From JAWWPG01 sp963820035 (GTDB lineage Bacteria > Actinomycetota > Actinomycetes > Propionibacteriales > Nocardioidaceae), in contig CAWFYK010000002.1 of the NCBI GenBank assembly GCA_963820035.1, forward strand, positions 496,001-560,000: a DNA stretch of 64,000 nt. The letters run 5' to 3'. Position 1 is the first letter of the stretch. Every line of letters starts with the position of its first letter. Below the pieces are notes generated by a model. That model ran no database searches. It was not told the DNA's origin and saw only the letters and a program-made list of their open reading frames with translations. Below are positions 8,130 to 17,342 of the stretch, one piece after another. A program made the position numbers and the translations under genes.

Positions 8130-8963
8130 TTACGGCACCATGTTGAAGTGGTCGGGGTCGGGGCCCATGCGCTCGTCGCGGTTCAGGTCTGAGATGTCGC
8201 TCATGTCGATCGCGCTGAGCTCGAAGTCGAAGAGATCAAAGTTCTCCTGGATCCGCTTCGGCGTGACGGACTTGGGAAACACGATGTCGCCGCGCTGGAT
8301 GTGCCACCGGAGCGTGACCTGGGCCGCCGTCCGATCGTGGTCCTTGGCGATCCGGACGATGGTCGGGTCGTCGAGGACGTTGCCCTGGGCGATCGGAGAC
8401 CACGCTTCAGTCGCGATCTCGTGCTCGGTGTCGAACGCTCGCACGTCGTCCTGGCTGAAGTAGGGGTGCACCTCGATCTGGTTGACCGCCGGGTTGATGG
8501 TCGTCTCCTGCCGGAGCCGACGGAGATGGTGCGGCTGGAAGTTCGACACTCCGATGGACTTGGCCCGGCCCGAACCATAGATCTCTTCGAGCGCCCGCCA
8601 GGTCTCGACGAAGTCGCCGACGTCGGGCAGCGGCCAATGGATGAGGAACAGGTCCACGTAGTCGAACTGAAGGTCCTCCAGGGACTGGTCGAAGGCGCGC
8701 AGGGCGTCGTCGTGGGCGTGGTAGCCGTTGTTGAGCTTCGTCGTGACGAAGACGTCCGCGCGGTCCAGCCCGCTCTCGCGGACCGCTTCCCCGACCCCCT
8801 TCTCGTTGCCATACATCTCGGCGGTGTCGATGTGCCGGTAGCCGACCTCGAACGCCGTCAGGGTCGCTTCCTTCGTCTTGTCCGGCTCGATCTGGAACAC
8901 CCCGAAGCCGAGCTGCGGGATCTCGAGACCGTTGTTCAGGGTGATCGTCGGTACATCAGGCAC
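8130..8963 (-). CDS. Aldo/keto reductase (2,5-diketo-gluconate reductase type)
   Basis: A 277-residue TIM-barrel oxidoreductase using NADPH. The AKR tetrad is present: Asp46 and Tyr51 in YRHIDTAEMYGNE, Lys76 in TTKLNN and His109 in LFLIHWP. Later landmarks are SIGVSNFQPHHL, a PAVNQIEVHPYF segment and the cofactor-binding end SVTPKRIQENFDLFDFEL. The GTG at 8963 is chosen because it places MPDVPTITLNNG at the normal family N-terminus and has GGAGAG six bases upstream; a longer frame would add 15 unrelated residues. The gene stands alone. The physiological carbonyl substrate is not evident. Confidence 0.92.
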   Translation of the reverse strand: MPDVPTITLNNGLEIPQLGFGVFQIEPDKTKEATLTAFEVGYRHIDTAEMYGNEKGVGEAVRESGLDRADVFVTTKLNNGYHAHDDALRAFDQSLEDLQFDYVDLFLIHWPLPDVGDFVETWRALEEIYGSGRAKSIGVSNFQPHHLRRLRQETTINPAVNQIEVHPYFSQDDVRAFDTEHEIATEAWSPIAQGNVLDDPTIVRIAKDHDRTAAQVTLRWHIQRGDIVFPKSVTPKRIQENFDLFDFELSAIDMSDISDLNRDERMGPDPDHFNMVP

Positions 8964-9137
8964 AGTGTGCTCTCCGTTTCGTCTGCTATGGCGTGTCATT
9001 GCCCCCAAGCTGCCAGTACCCCGAACTCGTCAGGGCATGTCTGCCAAAGGGCCACGGTACGCCGGGGCTCGGCGTAGGTTGAGGTCAGGCGACTCGCCGA
9101 TCGCGAGTCCGCAAAGATTGTCTCGGGGTTGGTATCC

Positions 9138-10979
9138 ATGAAAGCCCAGCACGTTCTGGCTGCTTTGATGTCCGGGCTCGTCGTTGGGGCCATGCTGGTT
9201 GCCGCCCCGGTATGGGCCGGGGCTGAAGGTCCGGTGAAGTCCGCCGCGACCGCGTCTCACTCCGCCGCCTCCGGTCCATGGGGTCCGCTCCACCTGGTCG
9301 ACCCGGCCATGGGCTCGCCCACCGATGTCTCCTGCCCGACGACGACGCGCTGCGTGGCAGTGGATGCGAACGGCAACGCGTTCGTCTATCGGAACGGAGC
9401 GTGGTCCAATCCGCGGCGGCTCGATCCGGGCCACGCGCTGGCCGTGGTGACCTGCACGACGGCGTCCTTCTGCGTCGCTGTGTCAGGCGTGCAGAACCGC
9501 AGCGATGAGACTGATGCCTTCATTTTCAACGGGTCAACGTGGAGCGCATCGATCCCGGTAGGTAGCGGGATCTTCGTTGACTCGCTCTCGTGTGCGTCTC
9601 CTGGCTTCTGCGTCGCGGCGGGTTCCGGCTCCGGCGGCGGCGGAGCGGTCTTCACCTTCAACGGCACGACCTGGAGTGCCCAATCGATAACCGGCACATT
9701 GTATCTGGTATCGGTCTCCTGCTCGACGGCTCGGTTCTGCGTGGCGGTCGACTCGCACGGCAAGGGGATGATGTTCAACGGATCACGCTGGACCCGACCT
9801 CAGACCATCATCCCGCGTTCCAGCACCAGCACCGTGTCCTGCGTCTCTGCGACGTCATGTGTCGTCGTTGACGGACTGGATGCTGTCACCTGGGATGGCA
9901 GTGTCTGGTCAGATCCGGCTGTCGTGCTCCCACCCAAGGTCGGGTTGATGTCGACGCTGTCCTGCGCGTCGCCCACCTTCTGCCTTGCCGACACGTCGAA
10001 GGATGTTCAGTTCGCGTACGACGGCACGTCCTGGACCCGGGTGCCCTCACCGCCAACGACCATCACTCGACTTTCCTGCGTGACCTCGACGTTCTGTCTC
10101 GGCGTCGGCCCAGACGGCTCCTACACCTACGAGGGCACCGGCTGGTCGGCGCCGACCGACTTCGACCCCGTCCGTGGGCAGGTGACCTCGGTGTCCTGTC
10201 CAAGACCGACGTTCTGTGTCGCGGTGGACCGCAATGGCAACGCCATGACCTACGACGGCGCCGGCTGGAGCACGCCGGCCCAGGTCGATGACGGAGAGTG
10301 GATCACGTCCGTCTCGTGCAGCTCAGCGTCGTTCTGCGTCGCCGTTGACGAGGGTGGACGCCAAGTCACGTTCACTGCAGGCTCGTGGAGCGCCCCCTCC
10401 CAGCTGGGAGACCCAGGTGAGGTCCTGTGGGGAGTCTCGTGCAGCTCAGCGTCCTTCTGCGTCGCTGTCAGTGCGCACGGCCAGGCATTCCTGTTCGATG
10501 GTTCGACGTGGACGGCCTACGCGGTGGTCACTGGTGGTGGGTCGCTGGGGACGGTCTCGTGCACATCGGCCACGTTCTGTATGGCGGGCAGCTATGCGAT
10601 CTACCACTGGGATGGGGGCACGTGGGATCAGGGGACCGCGCTGCCGAGATTAGGTGGTCCTTCCTCGATCTCGTGCGCCTCCTCCAGGTTCTGCGCTGCG
10701 GCGGGCGACTACTTCCGACGGGTCGCCCTCTATCGCGGCGGCAGTTGGCATGAGGCGCATGGGGTGGACCCCAACGCTGCAGCGCAGGTCTCCTGCACGG
10801 CATCCAGCTTCTGTGCCATGGTCGACGGCGCGGGAGACGCGCTCACCTATGACGGCCAGACCTGGACCATCCCGGAGCTTGTCGACCCCAACGGGGGACT
10901 GCATGTCTCCTGCGTGTCTTCGTCGTTCTGCGCAGCCATCGACGCAGCCGGCTACGCCCTGACCACTCACCACCCCTGA
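9138..10979 (+). CDS. Secreted protein with 14 CX5C repeats (probable beta-propeller)
   Basis: A 613-residue protein with a signal peptide (MKAQHVLAALMSGLVVGAMLVAAPVWAGA). The rest is a tandem series of about 40-residue repeats, each with a strand ending in SVSC, then a CX5C pair such as CSSASFC, then VAVD.NG and a W-containing strand (GSTWSAP). Fourteen such pairs can be counted, from CPTTTRC to CVSSSFC. The paired Cys probably form a disulfide in each blade of a secreted protein. Fourteen units would fit two seven-bladed propellers. No catalytic residues are recognisable. It stands between an oppositely oriented reductase and an ABC transporter. ATG 9138 is preferred over the in-frame TTG at 9129. 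Confidence 0.8.
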   Translation: MKAQHVLAALMSGLVVGAMLVAAPVWAGAEGPVKSAATASHSAASGPWGPLHLVDPAMGSPTDVSCPTTTRCVAVDANGNAFVYRNGAWSNPRRLDPGHALAVVTCTTASFCVAVSGVQNRSDETDAFIFNGSTWSASIPVGSGIFVDSLSCASPGFCVAAGSGSGGGGAVFTFNGTTWSAQSITGTLYLVSVSCSTARFCVAVDSHGKGMMFNGSRWTRPQTIIPRSSTSTVSCVSATSCVVVDGLDAVTWDGSVWSDPAVVLPPKVGLMSTLSCASPTFCLADTSKDVQFAYDGTSWTRVPSPPTTITRLSCVTSTFCLGVGPDGSYTYEGTGWSAPTDFDPVRGQVTSVSCPRPTFCVAVDRNGNAMTYDGAGWSTPAQVDDGEWITSVSCSSASFCVAVDEGGRQVTFTAGSWSAPSQLGDPGEVLWGVSCSSASFCVAVSAHGQAFLFDGSTWTAYAVVTGGGSLGTVSCTSATFCMAGSYAIYHWDGGTWDQGTALPRLGGPSSISCASSRFCAAAGDYFRRVALYRGGSWHEAHGVDPNAAAQVSCTASSFCAMVDGAGDALTYDGQTWTIPELVDPNGGLHVSCVSSSFCAAIDAAGYALTTHHP

Positions 10980-11243
10980 CCCTCAGCCCCGGCTCCGGCT
11001 CCGGCTCCGGTTCCGGTGGCACTGTCACCGCCCACGGCCCACGGTGGATTTGTCCGCCGTACCAGTGCCGGACGAACTGCGGACACACCACGGCAGATGT
11101 GGGCATTCCGTCGCCGGTCGTCCACGTGGGACAGCACCCTGACGTCATTGGCGATCCCGATTTGGGCAAGCCGCGGTCACGCGGGGAGTCGTCGTGACAT
11201 TCTGCACCGAAGATCTATAGCGTTCTGGTCAGGAGGAGACACG

Positions 11244-12152
11244 ATGCGCAGCAAGCGGATGGTTGTCATGTTGGTCGCCTTCGCCGCGCTGCCTCTGGCG
11301 GCCTGCGGCGGCGGCAGCAGCTCGGACAGCTCGGCCCCCCCTACGGGGAGCGGGGTGTGTGGCTCAACCACGGCCTCGGGCGACCTGCTCGCCGAGGTGT
11401 GCAACAAGGGTGAGATCACCGTGTCCACCGACCCGGCCTACCCTCCGCAGTCCTCGCTCGATCCCAAGACCGGCCAGTACAAGGGCTTCGACATCGACGT
11501 CGCCACCGAGGTCGCACATCGTCTCGGGGTCAAGGTCGCGTGGGAGACGCCTTCGTGGGACGTCATCACGGCTGGCAGCTGGAACGACCGGTGGCAGATG
11601 AGTGTCGGCTCGATGACTCCGACCAACGACCGGCAGAAGGTTCTCGACTTCACCGAGCCGTACTACTACACGCCCGCCGTCGTCGTGGTCAACAAGGACA
11701 ACACCAGCGTCAAGAACGTCGCAACGGACCTCGACGGGAAGAAGATCGGCGTCTGCAGCGGCTGCACCTACGAGCAGTTCCTCAACAAGTCGCTGGCCAT
11801 CAAGGGCTTCACGTTCAACTTCGTCATCGACAACGCCCAGATCTCCGGCTATGACACCGACACCACGGCCCTCCAGGACCTGGCGATCGGCGATGGCACC
11901 CGCCTCGACGCCGTCATCACCTCGCTGACGACTGCCCAGGGCTACATCGATGCCGGCAACCCGGTCAAGATCGTCGGCAAGCCGGTCTTCTACGAGCCGC
12001 TCGCCGTGGCCATCGACAAGAGCTCGCACGCCGACCCGACGAGTCTGTACAAGGCGGTCAACAAGATCATCGTCCAGATGCACGCCGACGGGACGCTGAC
12101 CAGGCTGTCGAAGAAGTGGTACGACGGGACGGACCTGAGCGTCCAGTCGTGA
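11244..12152 (+). CDS. Polar amino-acid ABC transporter, substrate-binding lipoprotein
   Basis: A 302-residue SBP_bac_3-type protein. A lipoprotein signal ends in LPLAAC with Cys21 as the acylated residue. The binding domain shows the family landmarks DPAYPPQSSLD, YKGFDIDVATEVAHRLGVKV, MSVGSMTPTNDRQKVLDFTEPYYY and a LDGKKIGV hinge strand. AGGAGGAG lies six bases before ATG 11244. It sits first in a three-gene operon with permease and ATPase, so it captures the ligand outside the membrane and delivers it. The exact amino acid cannot be read from the sequence. Confidence 0.93.
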   Translation: MRSKRMVVMLVAFAALPLAACGGGSSSDSSAPPTGSGVCGSTTASGDLLAEVCNKGEITVSTDPAYPPQSSLDPKTGQYKGFDIDVATEVAHRLGVKVAWETPSWDVITAGSWNDRWQMSVGSMTPTNDRQKVLDFTEPYYYTPAVVVVNKDNTSVKNVATDLDGKKIGVCSGCTYEQFLNKSLAIKGFTFNFVIDNAQISGYDTDTTALQDLAIGDGTRLDAVITSLTTAQGYIDAGNPVKIVGKPVFYEPLAVAIDKSSHADPTSLYKAVNKIIVQMHADGTLTRLSKKWYDGTDLSVQS

Positions 12153-12180
12153 GGGATCGAACCACGACCCAGGTACGACG

Positions 12181-13116
12181 ATGAGCAGCCAGGAGGTCGA
12201 CGAGCCAGACTCTCGGTGGGAACGGTTGGCCCTCGCGAGCGCACGAGTTCCGTTTCGGCTGAAGGTCGCTGTCGTCTGGGTGGTCATCCTGATCCTCGTC
12301 GGCCTGTTCTGCCTGGCGGCGGGTTTCGACACCGACTGGATTCGAGCCAACTTCCGCTTCATCGCGGGGGGTCTGCGTTACACCATCATCATGGCGATCG
12401 GCGGCATCGCCATCGCCATCGTGCTGGCGACCCTCGGTGCGCTCGCGCGGACCTCGTCGAACCCGATCGCCTACGGCATCTCCGGGTTCTACGTCTCGTT
12501 CTTCCGCGGCACACCGCTGATCGTGCAGATGTTCCTGATCTATCTGGCGCTGCCACCCGTCGGGCAGAACCTTGCCGACCGCTATGCCTGGCTGCCACCC
12601 GACTTCGACTCGGCCTTCGTGCTCGGGGCTGCGACGGCCGGCACCTTGGCGCTAGGCCTCAACTACGGGGCCTATATGACCGAGATCTTCCGAGCCGGGA
12701 TCCAGGCGGTCGCGAGCGGGCAGGGTGAGGCGGCCGATGCCCTCGGGATGACCCACGGCCAGAAGATGCGCAAGGTCGTGCTGCCACAGGCGTTTCGCAT
12801 CATCATCCCGCCCACGGGCAACGAGTTCATCGCGATGATGAAGGACACGGCTCTCGTGTCGTTCCTCGGCGTGACGGTGGCCAGTGCCGAGATCTTCCGG
12901 CGCGCACAGCTCGTCGGCAAGGCGGACTTCAAGAACCTGGAGGCCTATCTCTCGGTGGCCATCATGTACTGGGTGCTGACCGTGGTCTTCTCGTTCTTCC
13001 AGCGGCGTCTGGAGATGCGGATGTCGCGCGGCTATGTCCGAACGGCGGCTAAACGCAAGCCGTTACCCAACGCGACCGGACAGCCCCAGAACCCGGCGGG
13101 ACTCAGCGAGATATGA
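12181..13116 (+). CDS. Polar amino-acid ABC transporter permease
   Basis: A 311-residue HisM/GlnP-type inner-membrane permease. It has an N-terminal membrane helix (VAVVWVVILILVGLFCLAAGF), then the family core GLRYTIIMAIGGIAIAIVLATLGALAR, FYVSFFRGTPLIVQMFLIYLALP and the EAA loop EAADALGMTHGQKMRKVVLPQAFRIIIPPTGNEFI, which docks the ATPase. A single permease gene suggests a homodimer. It starts 28 bp after the binding protein and overlaps the ATPase by four bases. Confidence 0.95.
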   Translation: MSSQEVDEPDSRWERLALASARVPFRLKVAVVWVVILILVGLFCLAAGFDTDWIRANFRFIAGGLRYTIIMAIGGIAIAIVLATLGALARTSSNPIAYGISGFYVSFFRGTPLIVQMFLIYLALPPVGQNLADRYAWLPPDFDSAFVLGAATAGTLALGLNYGAYMTEIFRAGIQAVASGQGEAADALGMTHGQKMRKVVLPQAFRIIIPPTGNEFIAMMKDTALVSFLGVTVASAEIFRRAQLVGKADFKNLEAYLSVAIMYWVLTVVFSFFQRRLEMRMSRGYVRTAAKRKPLPNATGQPQNPAGLSEI

Positions 13117-13874
13117 GCGAGCGCGACGTCGTCGTCCGAGTTAGTGGGCTGCACAAGTACTTCGGGCACCTCGAGGTCGTGAAGGGTGTCGACCTCGAAG
13201 TGCGCAGCGGCGAGGTCGTGGTGATCTTCGGCCGCTCCGGATCGGGCAAGTCCACGCTCCTCCGGTGCGTGAACTTCCTCGAGGACCCCACCGAGGGCAG
13301 CATCGAAGTAGCCGGGATCAAGCTCCGTGGCGGCCACCGCACCAAGCGCAAGCGCCGACAGATCAGACAGGTCCGGCTGAAGGTGGGCATGGTCTTCCAG
13401 CAGTTCAACCTCTTCCCCAACATGACGGTCCTCGACAACGTGATGTCCGGACCGCTGAGCGCGAAGCGGGGCAAGGAGCCCGAGATCAGGAAGCGAGCGC
13501 TGGACCTGCTCGATCAGGTCGGCCTTTCCGAGAAGGCATCAGAGCACCCGATCCGGCTGTCGGGTGGCCAGCAGCAGCGGGTGGCGATCGCCCGAGCCTT
13601 GGCCATGGAGCCCCAGGTCATGCTGTTCGACGAGCCGACGTCGGCGCTCGACCCCGAGCTCACCGGTGAGGTGCTCGGAGTGATGAAGTCACTCGCGACC
13701 GATCTCCATATGACCATGATGGTCGTCACCCATGAGATGGGTTTCGCCCGAGAGGTCGCGGACCGGATGTGCTTCTTCCACGACGGCGTGATCCTCGAGG
13801 AGGGACCACCCTCCCAGGTCGTCACATCGCCACGGTCGCCGGAGACCCGGCGGTTCCTCGACGCCGTGCTCTGA
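13113..13874 (+). CDS. Polar amino-acid ABC transporter ATP-binding protein
   Basis: A 253-residue PAAT-type ATPase. The Walker A is GRSGSGKST, the Q-loop FQQFNLFPN, the signature LSGGQQQRVAIARAL, the Walker B VMLFDEPTSALDPE and the switch His is in VVTHEMGFA. An insertion (RTKRKRRQIRQVR) lies between Walker A and the Q-loop. The ATGA overlap with the permease implies translational coupling. It completes the SBP-permease-ATPase import system of the two preceding genes. Confidence 0.96.
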   Translation: MSERDVVVRVSGLHKYFGHLEVVKGVDLEVRSGEVVVIFGRSGSGKSTLLRCVNFLEDPTEGSIEVAGIKLRGGHRTKRKRRQIRQVRLKVGMVFQQFNLFPNMTVLDNVMSGPLSAKRGKEPEIRKRALDLLDQVGLSEKASEHPIRLSGGQQQRVAIARALAMEPQVMLFDEPTSALDPELTGEVLGVMKSLATDLHMTMMVVTHEMGFAREVADRMCFFHDGVILEEGPPSQVVTSPRSPETRRFLDAVL

Positions 13875-14133
13875 GTCTCGTGCCTGACCCTCCCGCAAGC
13901 GCGGGTGGAGCCCGGCGTCGAGTATCACCAAGGTATGGCTGTGCCAGCGTGCGCACCAGAGCCCTTTGGCCCGTATGCGGCGTGACCGGACGGGCAGATC
14001 GAGAGCGTGCCGAGGCCGCAGCCGCGAGCCAGGTTCGCCGTCCGTGATAATTGCCGACCGCGTGGGTGAAGTCCCGAAAGAATCCCATGCGCGGCGCTAG
14101 ATTGTCTGCAAACACGAGGTGAGCGGAGAAGCG

Positions 14134-14769
14134 ATGACTGACGGCTTGGGTCGCCATCTCGCGCTCGGTGGTGATGCGGCCACCATGCCACACTGGCGGC
14201 ACGTCGTCGCTTCCGTCGTTCGCGTCATCGCCGTCACCTTGGCCCTCGTCGGGCTCTATGCGACCGCACCACTCGACCACCCAACACACGGTGACGACGT
14301 CCTGAGGCTCATCCTCGCTCTCCTCGGATACTGCATCGTCGTGGCGTTCCAGATCTCGGCGGTGGCTCGCTCGTCGTTCCCTGGACTTCGTGCCTTGGAG
14401 GCGGTCGCCGTCAGCGTGCCTTTGCTGATCTTCATGTTCGCCTCGGTCTACCTGCTGCTCGGTCACGAAGGGCAAGGCAACTTCAACGAGTCGCTCAACC
14501 ACGTCGACGGCGTGTACTTCGCCATGACGGTCTTCTCGACCGTCGGTTTCGGTGACATCGCCGCCACGTCAGAGACGGCGAGGATGGTCGTGACCGTCCA
14601 GATGGTCCTTGACCTGTTCTTCCTCGGCGTCGTCGCGAGGGTCCTCTTCGGCACCGTCCAGCGACGCCGCGAGGCGCTCACCAGTGGAACTCTCGAGACC
14701 GTCCCGGAACAACCAGGGCACCTGGCCAGGGTGCAGGCGACGGACCCGTCAAAGGAGGCAGACGAATGA
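14134..14769 (+). CDS. Two-helix potassium channel family protein
   Basis: A 211-residue membrane protein with four predicted helices. Two come first (VVRVIAVTLALVGLYA and LILALLGYCIVVAFQI). Then comes an ion-channel pore module: outer helix AVSVPLLIFMFASVYLLLG, pore loop with selectivity filter TVGFGD, and inner helix VVTVQMVLDLFFLGVVARVLFG. The filter predicts K+ selectivity. No RCK or cyclic-nucleotide domain follows. ATG 14134 is preferred over GTG 14119 because GGAG lies close upstream. Its stop overlaps the start of a ClC chloride-channel gene by four bases, so K+ and Cl- movements may be coordinated. Confidence 0.88.
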   Translation: MTDGLGRHLALGGDAATMPHWRHVVASVVRVIAVTLALVGLYATAPLDHPTHGDDVLRLILALLGYCIVVAFQISAVARSSFPGLRALEAVAVSVPLLIFMFASVYLLLGHEGQGNFNESLNHVDGVYFAMTVFSTVGFGDIAATSETARMVVTVQMVLDLFFLGVVARVLFGTVQRRREALTSGTLETVPEQPGHLARVQATDPSKEADE

Positions 14770-16145
14770 CGGAGGCACCTCCTTCTCCAACGCCAGACCC
14801 AGCAGCGCTGATCCGGAGCAAGAGTTACCGGGCTCTTCTGGTGATGGCTGCGGTCCTCGGCGTGCTGGTGTCATTCAGCTCATGGTGCTTCCTCGAGGCG
14901 GTCTACTGGATCCAGCAGGAGGTGTTCCATCATCTGCCCAGCGACCTCGGGTTCGACACGGTCCCGTGGTGGTGGCCGTTGCCGCCGCTCGCCATCGCCG
15001 GCGTGCTCGCCGCCTTCGCGATCCTGAAGCTGCCCGGGGGCGGCGGACACATCCCCTACCTAGGGCTCAAGGGTGGCTCGACCCAGCCTATTGCTGCTCC
15101 CGGGGTCCTGCTCGCAGCGCTTGCCACTCTCGGCCTCGGCGTGGTGCTCGGCCCCGAGGCACCGCTGATCGCCCTCGGGTCGGCGCTGGCGATCTTCGCG
15201 GTGCGCTCGCTCAAGAAGGACACGCCCGACCAGGCGGTGGCGGTGCTGTCCGCGGCGGCTGCTTTCGCGGCACTCGCGACGATCTTCGGGTCGCCGGTGG
15301 TGGGAGCCGTGATCCTCATCGAGGCCGCGGGGCTCGGCGGTGCGATGCTGCCCGTCATCCTGTTGCCAGGTCTGATGGCGGCAGGGATCGGCTCCTTGAT
15401 CTTCATCGGCATGAGCAGCTGGACCGGACTGAGCAGCAGCGACTACGCGCTGAGCCCCTTCACCCTGCCGGCCCTCTCCAGTCCAACGTTCGTGGAGTTC
15501 CTCTGGACCATCGTCTTGGCGATTGTCGCAGCAGTGGTCACCTTCGGGGTTATCCATGTCGCCGCCGCGTCGTCCGGGGTGGTTTCCCGCAAGCCATGGG
15601 TGCTGCTGCCTGCCACCGGACTGGCGATCGGCGGACTGGCCATCCTCTTCGCGGCGCTGACACCGCAACCCGCCGACGTGGTCCTGTTCACCGGCCAGGA
15701 CGCCTTTACATCCCTGTTCAGCCAGGCGTCGACGCTCTCCATGTCCACGATCGCGTTGCTGATCCTGTTCAAGGGCGCCGCCTGGGCATTGTCGCTGGGT
15801 AGTTTCAGGGGTGGTCCGACGTTCCCGGCATTGTTCATCGGAGCGGTGGGAGGGCTGCTCGCCGCCCACCTTCCGGGGTTCTCGGAGACGCCGGCGGTCG
15901 CTGCCCTGATGGCCGCAACGGCGGTGGCGATGCTCAAGCTGCCGTTGTCGTGCATCGTCATCACCTTGCTCATGACCTCCCAGGCCGGACCGGGAGTGGC
16001 ACCGATCGTGATCGTGGCGGTCGTGGTCTCTTACGTCACCATTCAGATCCTCAGCAACGCTCGCCCAATACCCGGGTCCGCAACAGCGCCCGCGCCGCCC
16101 TCTCCGGCGAGTACGGCGAGTACGGCGGAGCCCGCCTCGAGCTAG
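14766..16145 (+). CDS. ClC-family chloride channel/transporter
   Basis: A 459-residue polytopic protein. The three ClC selectivity regions are present in modified form: GGGGHIP in place of GSGIP, GPEAP in place of G(K/R)EGP with the gating glutamate kept, and GGPTFP in place of GxFxP. Long hydrophobic helices cover the rest. There is no CBS domain. These variant motifs place it in a divergent bacterial ClC branch, so chloride selectivity is probable but not certain. It is translationally coupled to the K+ channel gene upstream. The last 20 residues are an Ala/Pro/Ser-rich tail. Confidence 0.88.
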   Translation: MTEAPPSPTPDPAALIRSKSYRALLVMAAVLGVLVSFSSWCFLEAVYWIQQEVFHHLPSDLGFDTVPWWWPLPPLAIAGVLAAFAILKLPGGGGHIPYLGLKGGSTQPIAAPGVLLAALATLGLGVVLGPEAPLIALGSALAIFAVRSLKKDTPDQAVAVLSAAAAFAALATIFGSPVVGAVILIEAAGLGGAMLPVILLPGLMAAGIGSLIFIGMSSWTGLSSSDYALSPFTLPALSSPTFVEFLWTIVLAIVAAVVTFGVIHVAAASSGVVSRKPWVLLPATGLAIGGLAILFAALTPQPADVVLFTGQDAFTSLFSQASTLSMSTIALLILFKGAAWALSLGSFRGGPTFPALFIGAVGGLLAAHLPGFSETPAVAALMAATAVAMLKLPLSCIVITLLMTSQAGPGVAPIVIVAVVVSYVTIQILSNARPIPGSATAPAPPSPASTASTAEPASS

Positions 16146-16345
16146 CTGTCGTGGCCGAGGGCGTGCCACTGCGCAAGCGTGTGGTAGTCGTCGTTCCACG
16201 TGAATGACGACCCGTGGGACTGGTGCCACACGTTCCTGGTCCAGGTGATCGTCGGGTCGGTGAAGAGCCTTTCGTAACCGTGCAGCCCGGCCAGCGCGGT
16301 GCACAACGCCACAGCGACGGTCCGGACGACCCATCGTCCTACCAC
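16142..16345 (-). CDS. Small hypothetical protein with hydrophobic N-terminus
   Basis: An open frame of 67 residues, GTG start, with GGGGAG about eight bases upstream. The N-terminal hydrophobic stretch (VVRTVAVALCTALAGLHG) could be a signal anchor; the rest is rich in Trp and His. No family is recognised. It converges with the ClC gene (4-bp overlap) and fills most of an otherwise empty 380-bp stretch. It could be spurious. Confidence 0.35.
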   Translation of the reverse strand: MVGRWVVRTVAVALCTALAGLHGYERLFTDPTITWTRNVWHQSHGSSFTWNDDYHTLAQWHALGHDS

Positions 16346-16526
16346 CTGGGCGGCTCCCCTCAGCCTCGGGCGTCGGTTGCGGCTCTGTGTGGCTTCGCAC
16401 GCTACCTGAGGACGGCCGCTCGGACAGGCGATCGTTCACCGGCGCAGGATTCGTCGTACGGCGGGTAGGTTCCCGGCGTTAGCCGTAATTCATCATGAAT
16501 CGGGATGGAGGGCGTAACGTGGAAAT

Positions 16527-17342
16527 ATGCCACCGAGGAAGGTCGCCATCGCGTGCCTCGTCCTCGCCTGCTGTGCCGCGTGCTCGTCAAGCTCGCCGCA
16601 CCCCGGCGGCGCCTCGTCGAGTCCGACCGCCACCGGCGGGGTTCATGCTGTGGGTCACGTGAAGGTCGGCCAGTGCCGGAACACCCCCAGCAAGAGCCTG
16701 CTCAGCTCCGTCGACCCGAGCCCCGTCGTGTCATGCTCGTCGCCGCACACGCTCCAGATGGTCGCCGTCTACCCGCGTCACACGAAGCCATCGCCTCATG
16801 TGCTGGCGCAGTACCGCTCACGCTGCACGGAGAAGGGCACGGCGTTCGCCGGTGTCAGCCATGGCGGACGAACCCGGGTAGTGCCCTATCTCTCCACGTC
16901 TGGCCCCGGCCAGCACCCCGCCTGGATTCGTTGTGACGTGGGGCTGGCCCTCGACACCTTCACCAGCTCTTTGGAAGTGCGCACCTCGTCCGTGAGCGGG
17001 CTGGCCCGTCACGACCCCGTCTCGGTCGAAGCCTGCCTCAACGTCGTTCCCGACCCCACCAAGCGCCAGACGTTCGTCCCGTGCAGCAAGCCGCACCGTG
17101 CCGAGACCGCGTCGGCCTACATCCTGGCTCCGGGCCAGTCGCAATATCCGAGCCCGAGTGCGCTGCGACACCAGGGGCAGGCGAAGTGTGGCGCGCTGGA
17201 GTCCTCCCGCATGCACGGGCAGCGGCCGAGTGTGGCCGCCTTCTGGGAGAGCAAGGCGACCTGGCAGTCGACCGGTGGAAGGATCGGCGCCGTCTGCTGG
17301 TACTACTCACCAGCCGGACAGATGCTCTCGCCGATCACGTGA
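16527..17342 (+). CDS. Lipoprotein with two septum-formation-like domains
   Basis: A 271-residue lipoprotein. The signal peptide ends in a VLACCAAC lipobox with acylated Cys19. Two copies of a Cys-containing fold resembling the actinobacterial 'septum formation' domain follow. Each has the pattern V..G.C, then VSCSSPHTLQMVAVYP (first copy) or VPCSKPHRAETASAYI (second copy), and later Cys residues near YRSRC, IRC, KCG and CWY. It is probably exported and anchored outside the membrane; a direct role in septation is not demonstrated by the sequence. It converges with the YbdK-type ligase and overlaps it by eight bases. Confidence 0.7.
   Translation: MPPRKVAIACLVLACCAACSSSSPHPGGASSSPTATGGVHAVGHVKVGQCRNTPSKSLLSSVDPSPVVSCSSPHTLQMVAVYPRHTKPSPHVLAQYRSRCTEKGTAFAGVSHGGRTRVVPYLSTSGPGQHPAWIRCDVGLALDTFTSSLEVRTSSVSGLARHDPVSVEACLNVVPDPTKRQTFVPCSKPHRAETASAYILAPGQSQYPSPSALRHQGQAKCGALESSRMHGQRPSVAAFWESKATWQSTGGRIGAVCWYYSPAGQMLSPIT

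Noticed and set aside
14060..14100. Possible RNA gene near the K+ channel gene
   Set aside because: No cloverleaf or conserved RNA signature could be drawn; no tRNA or rRNA was recognised anywhere in the window.
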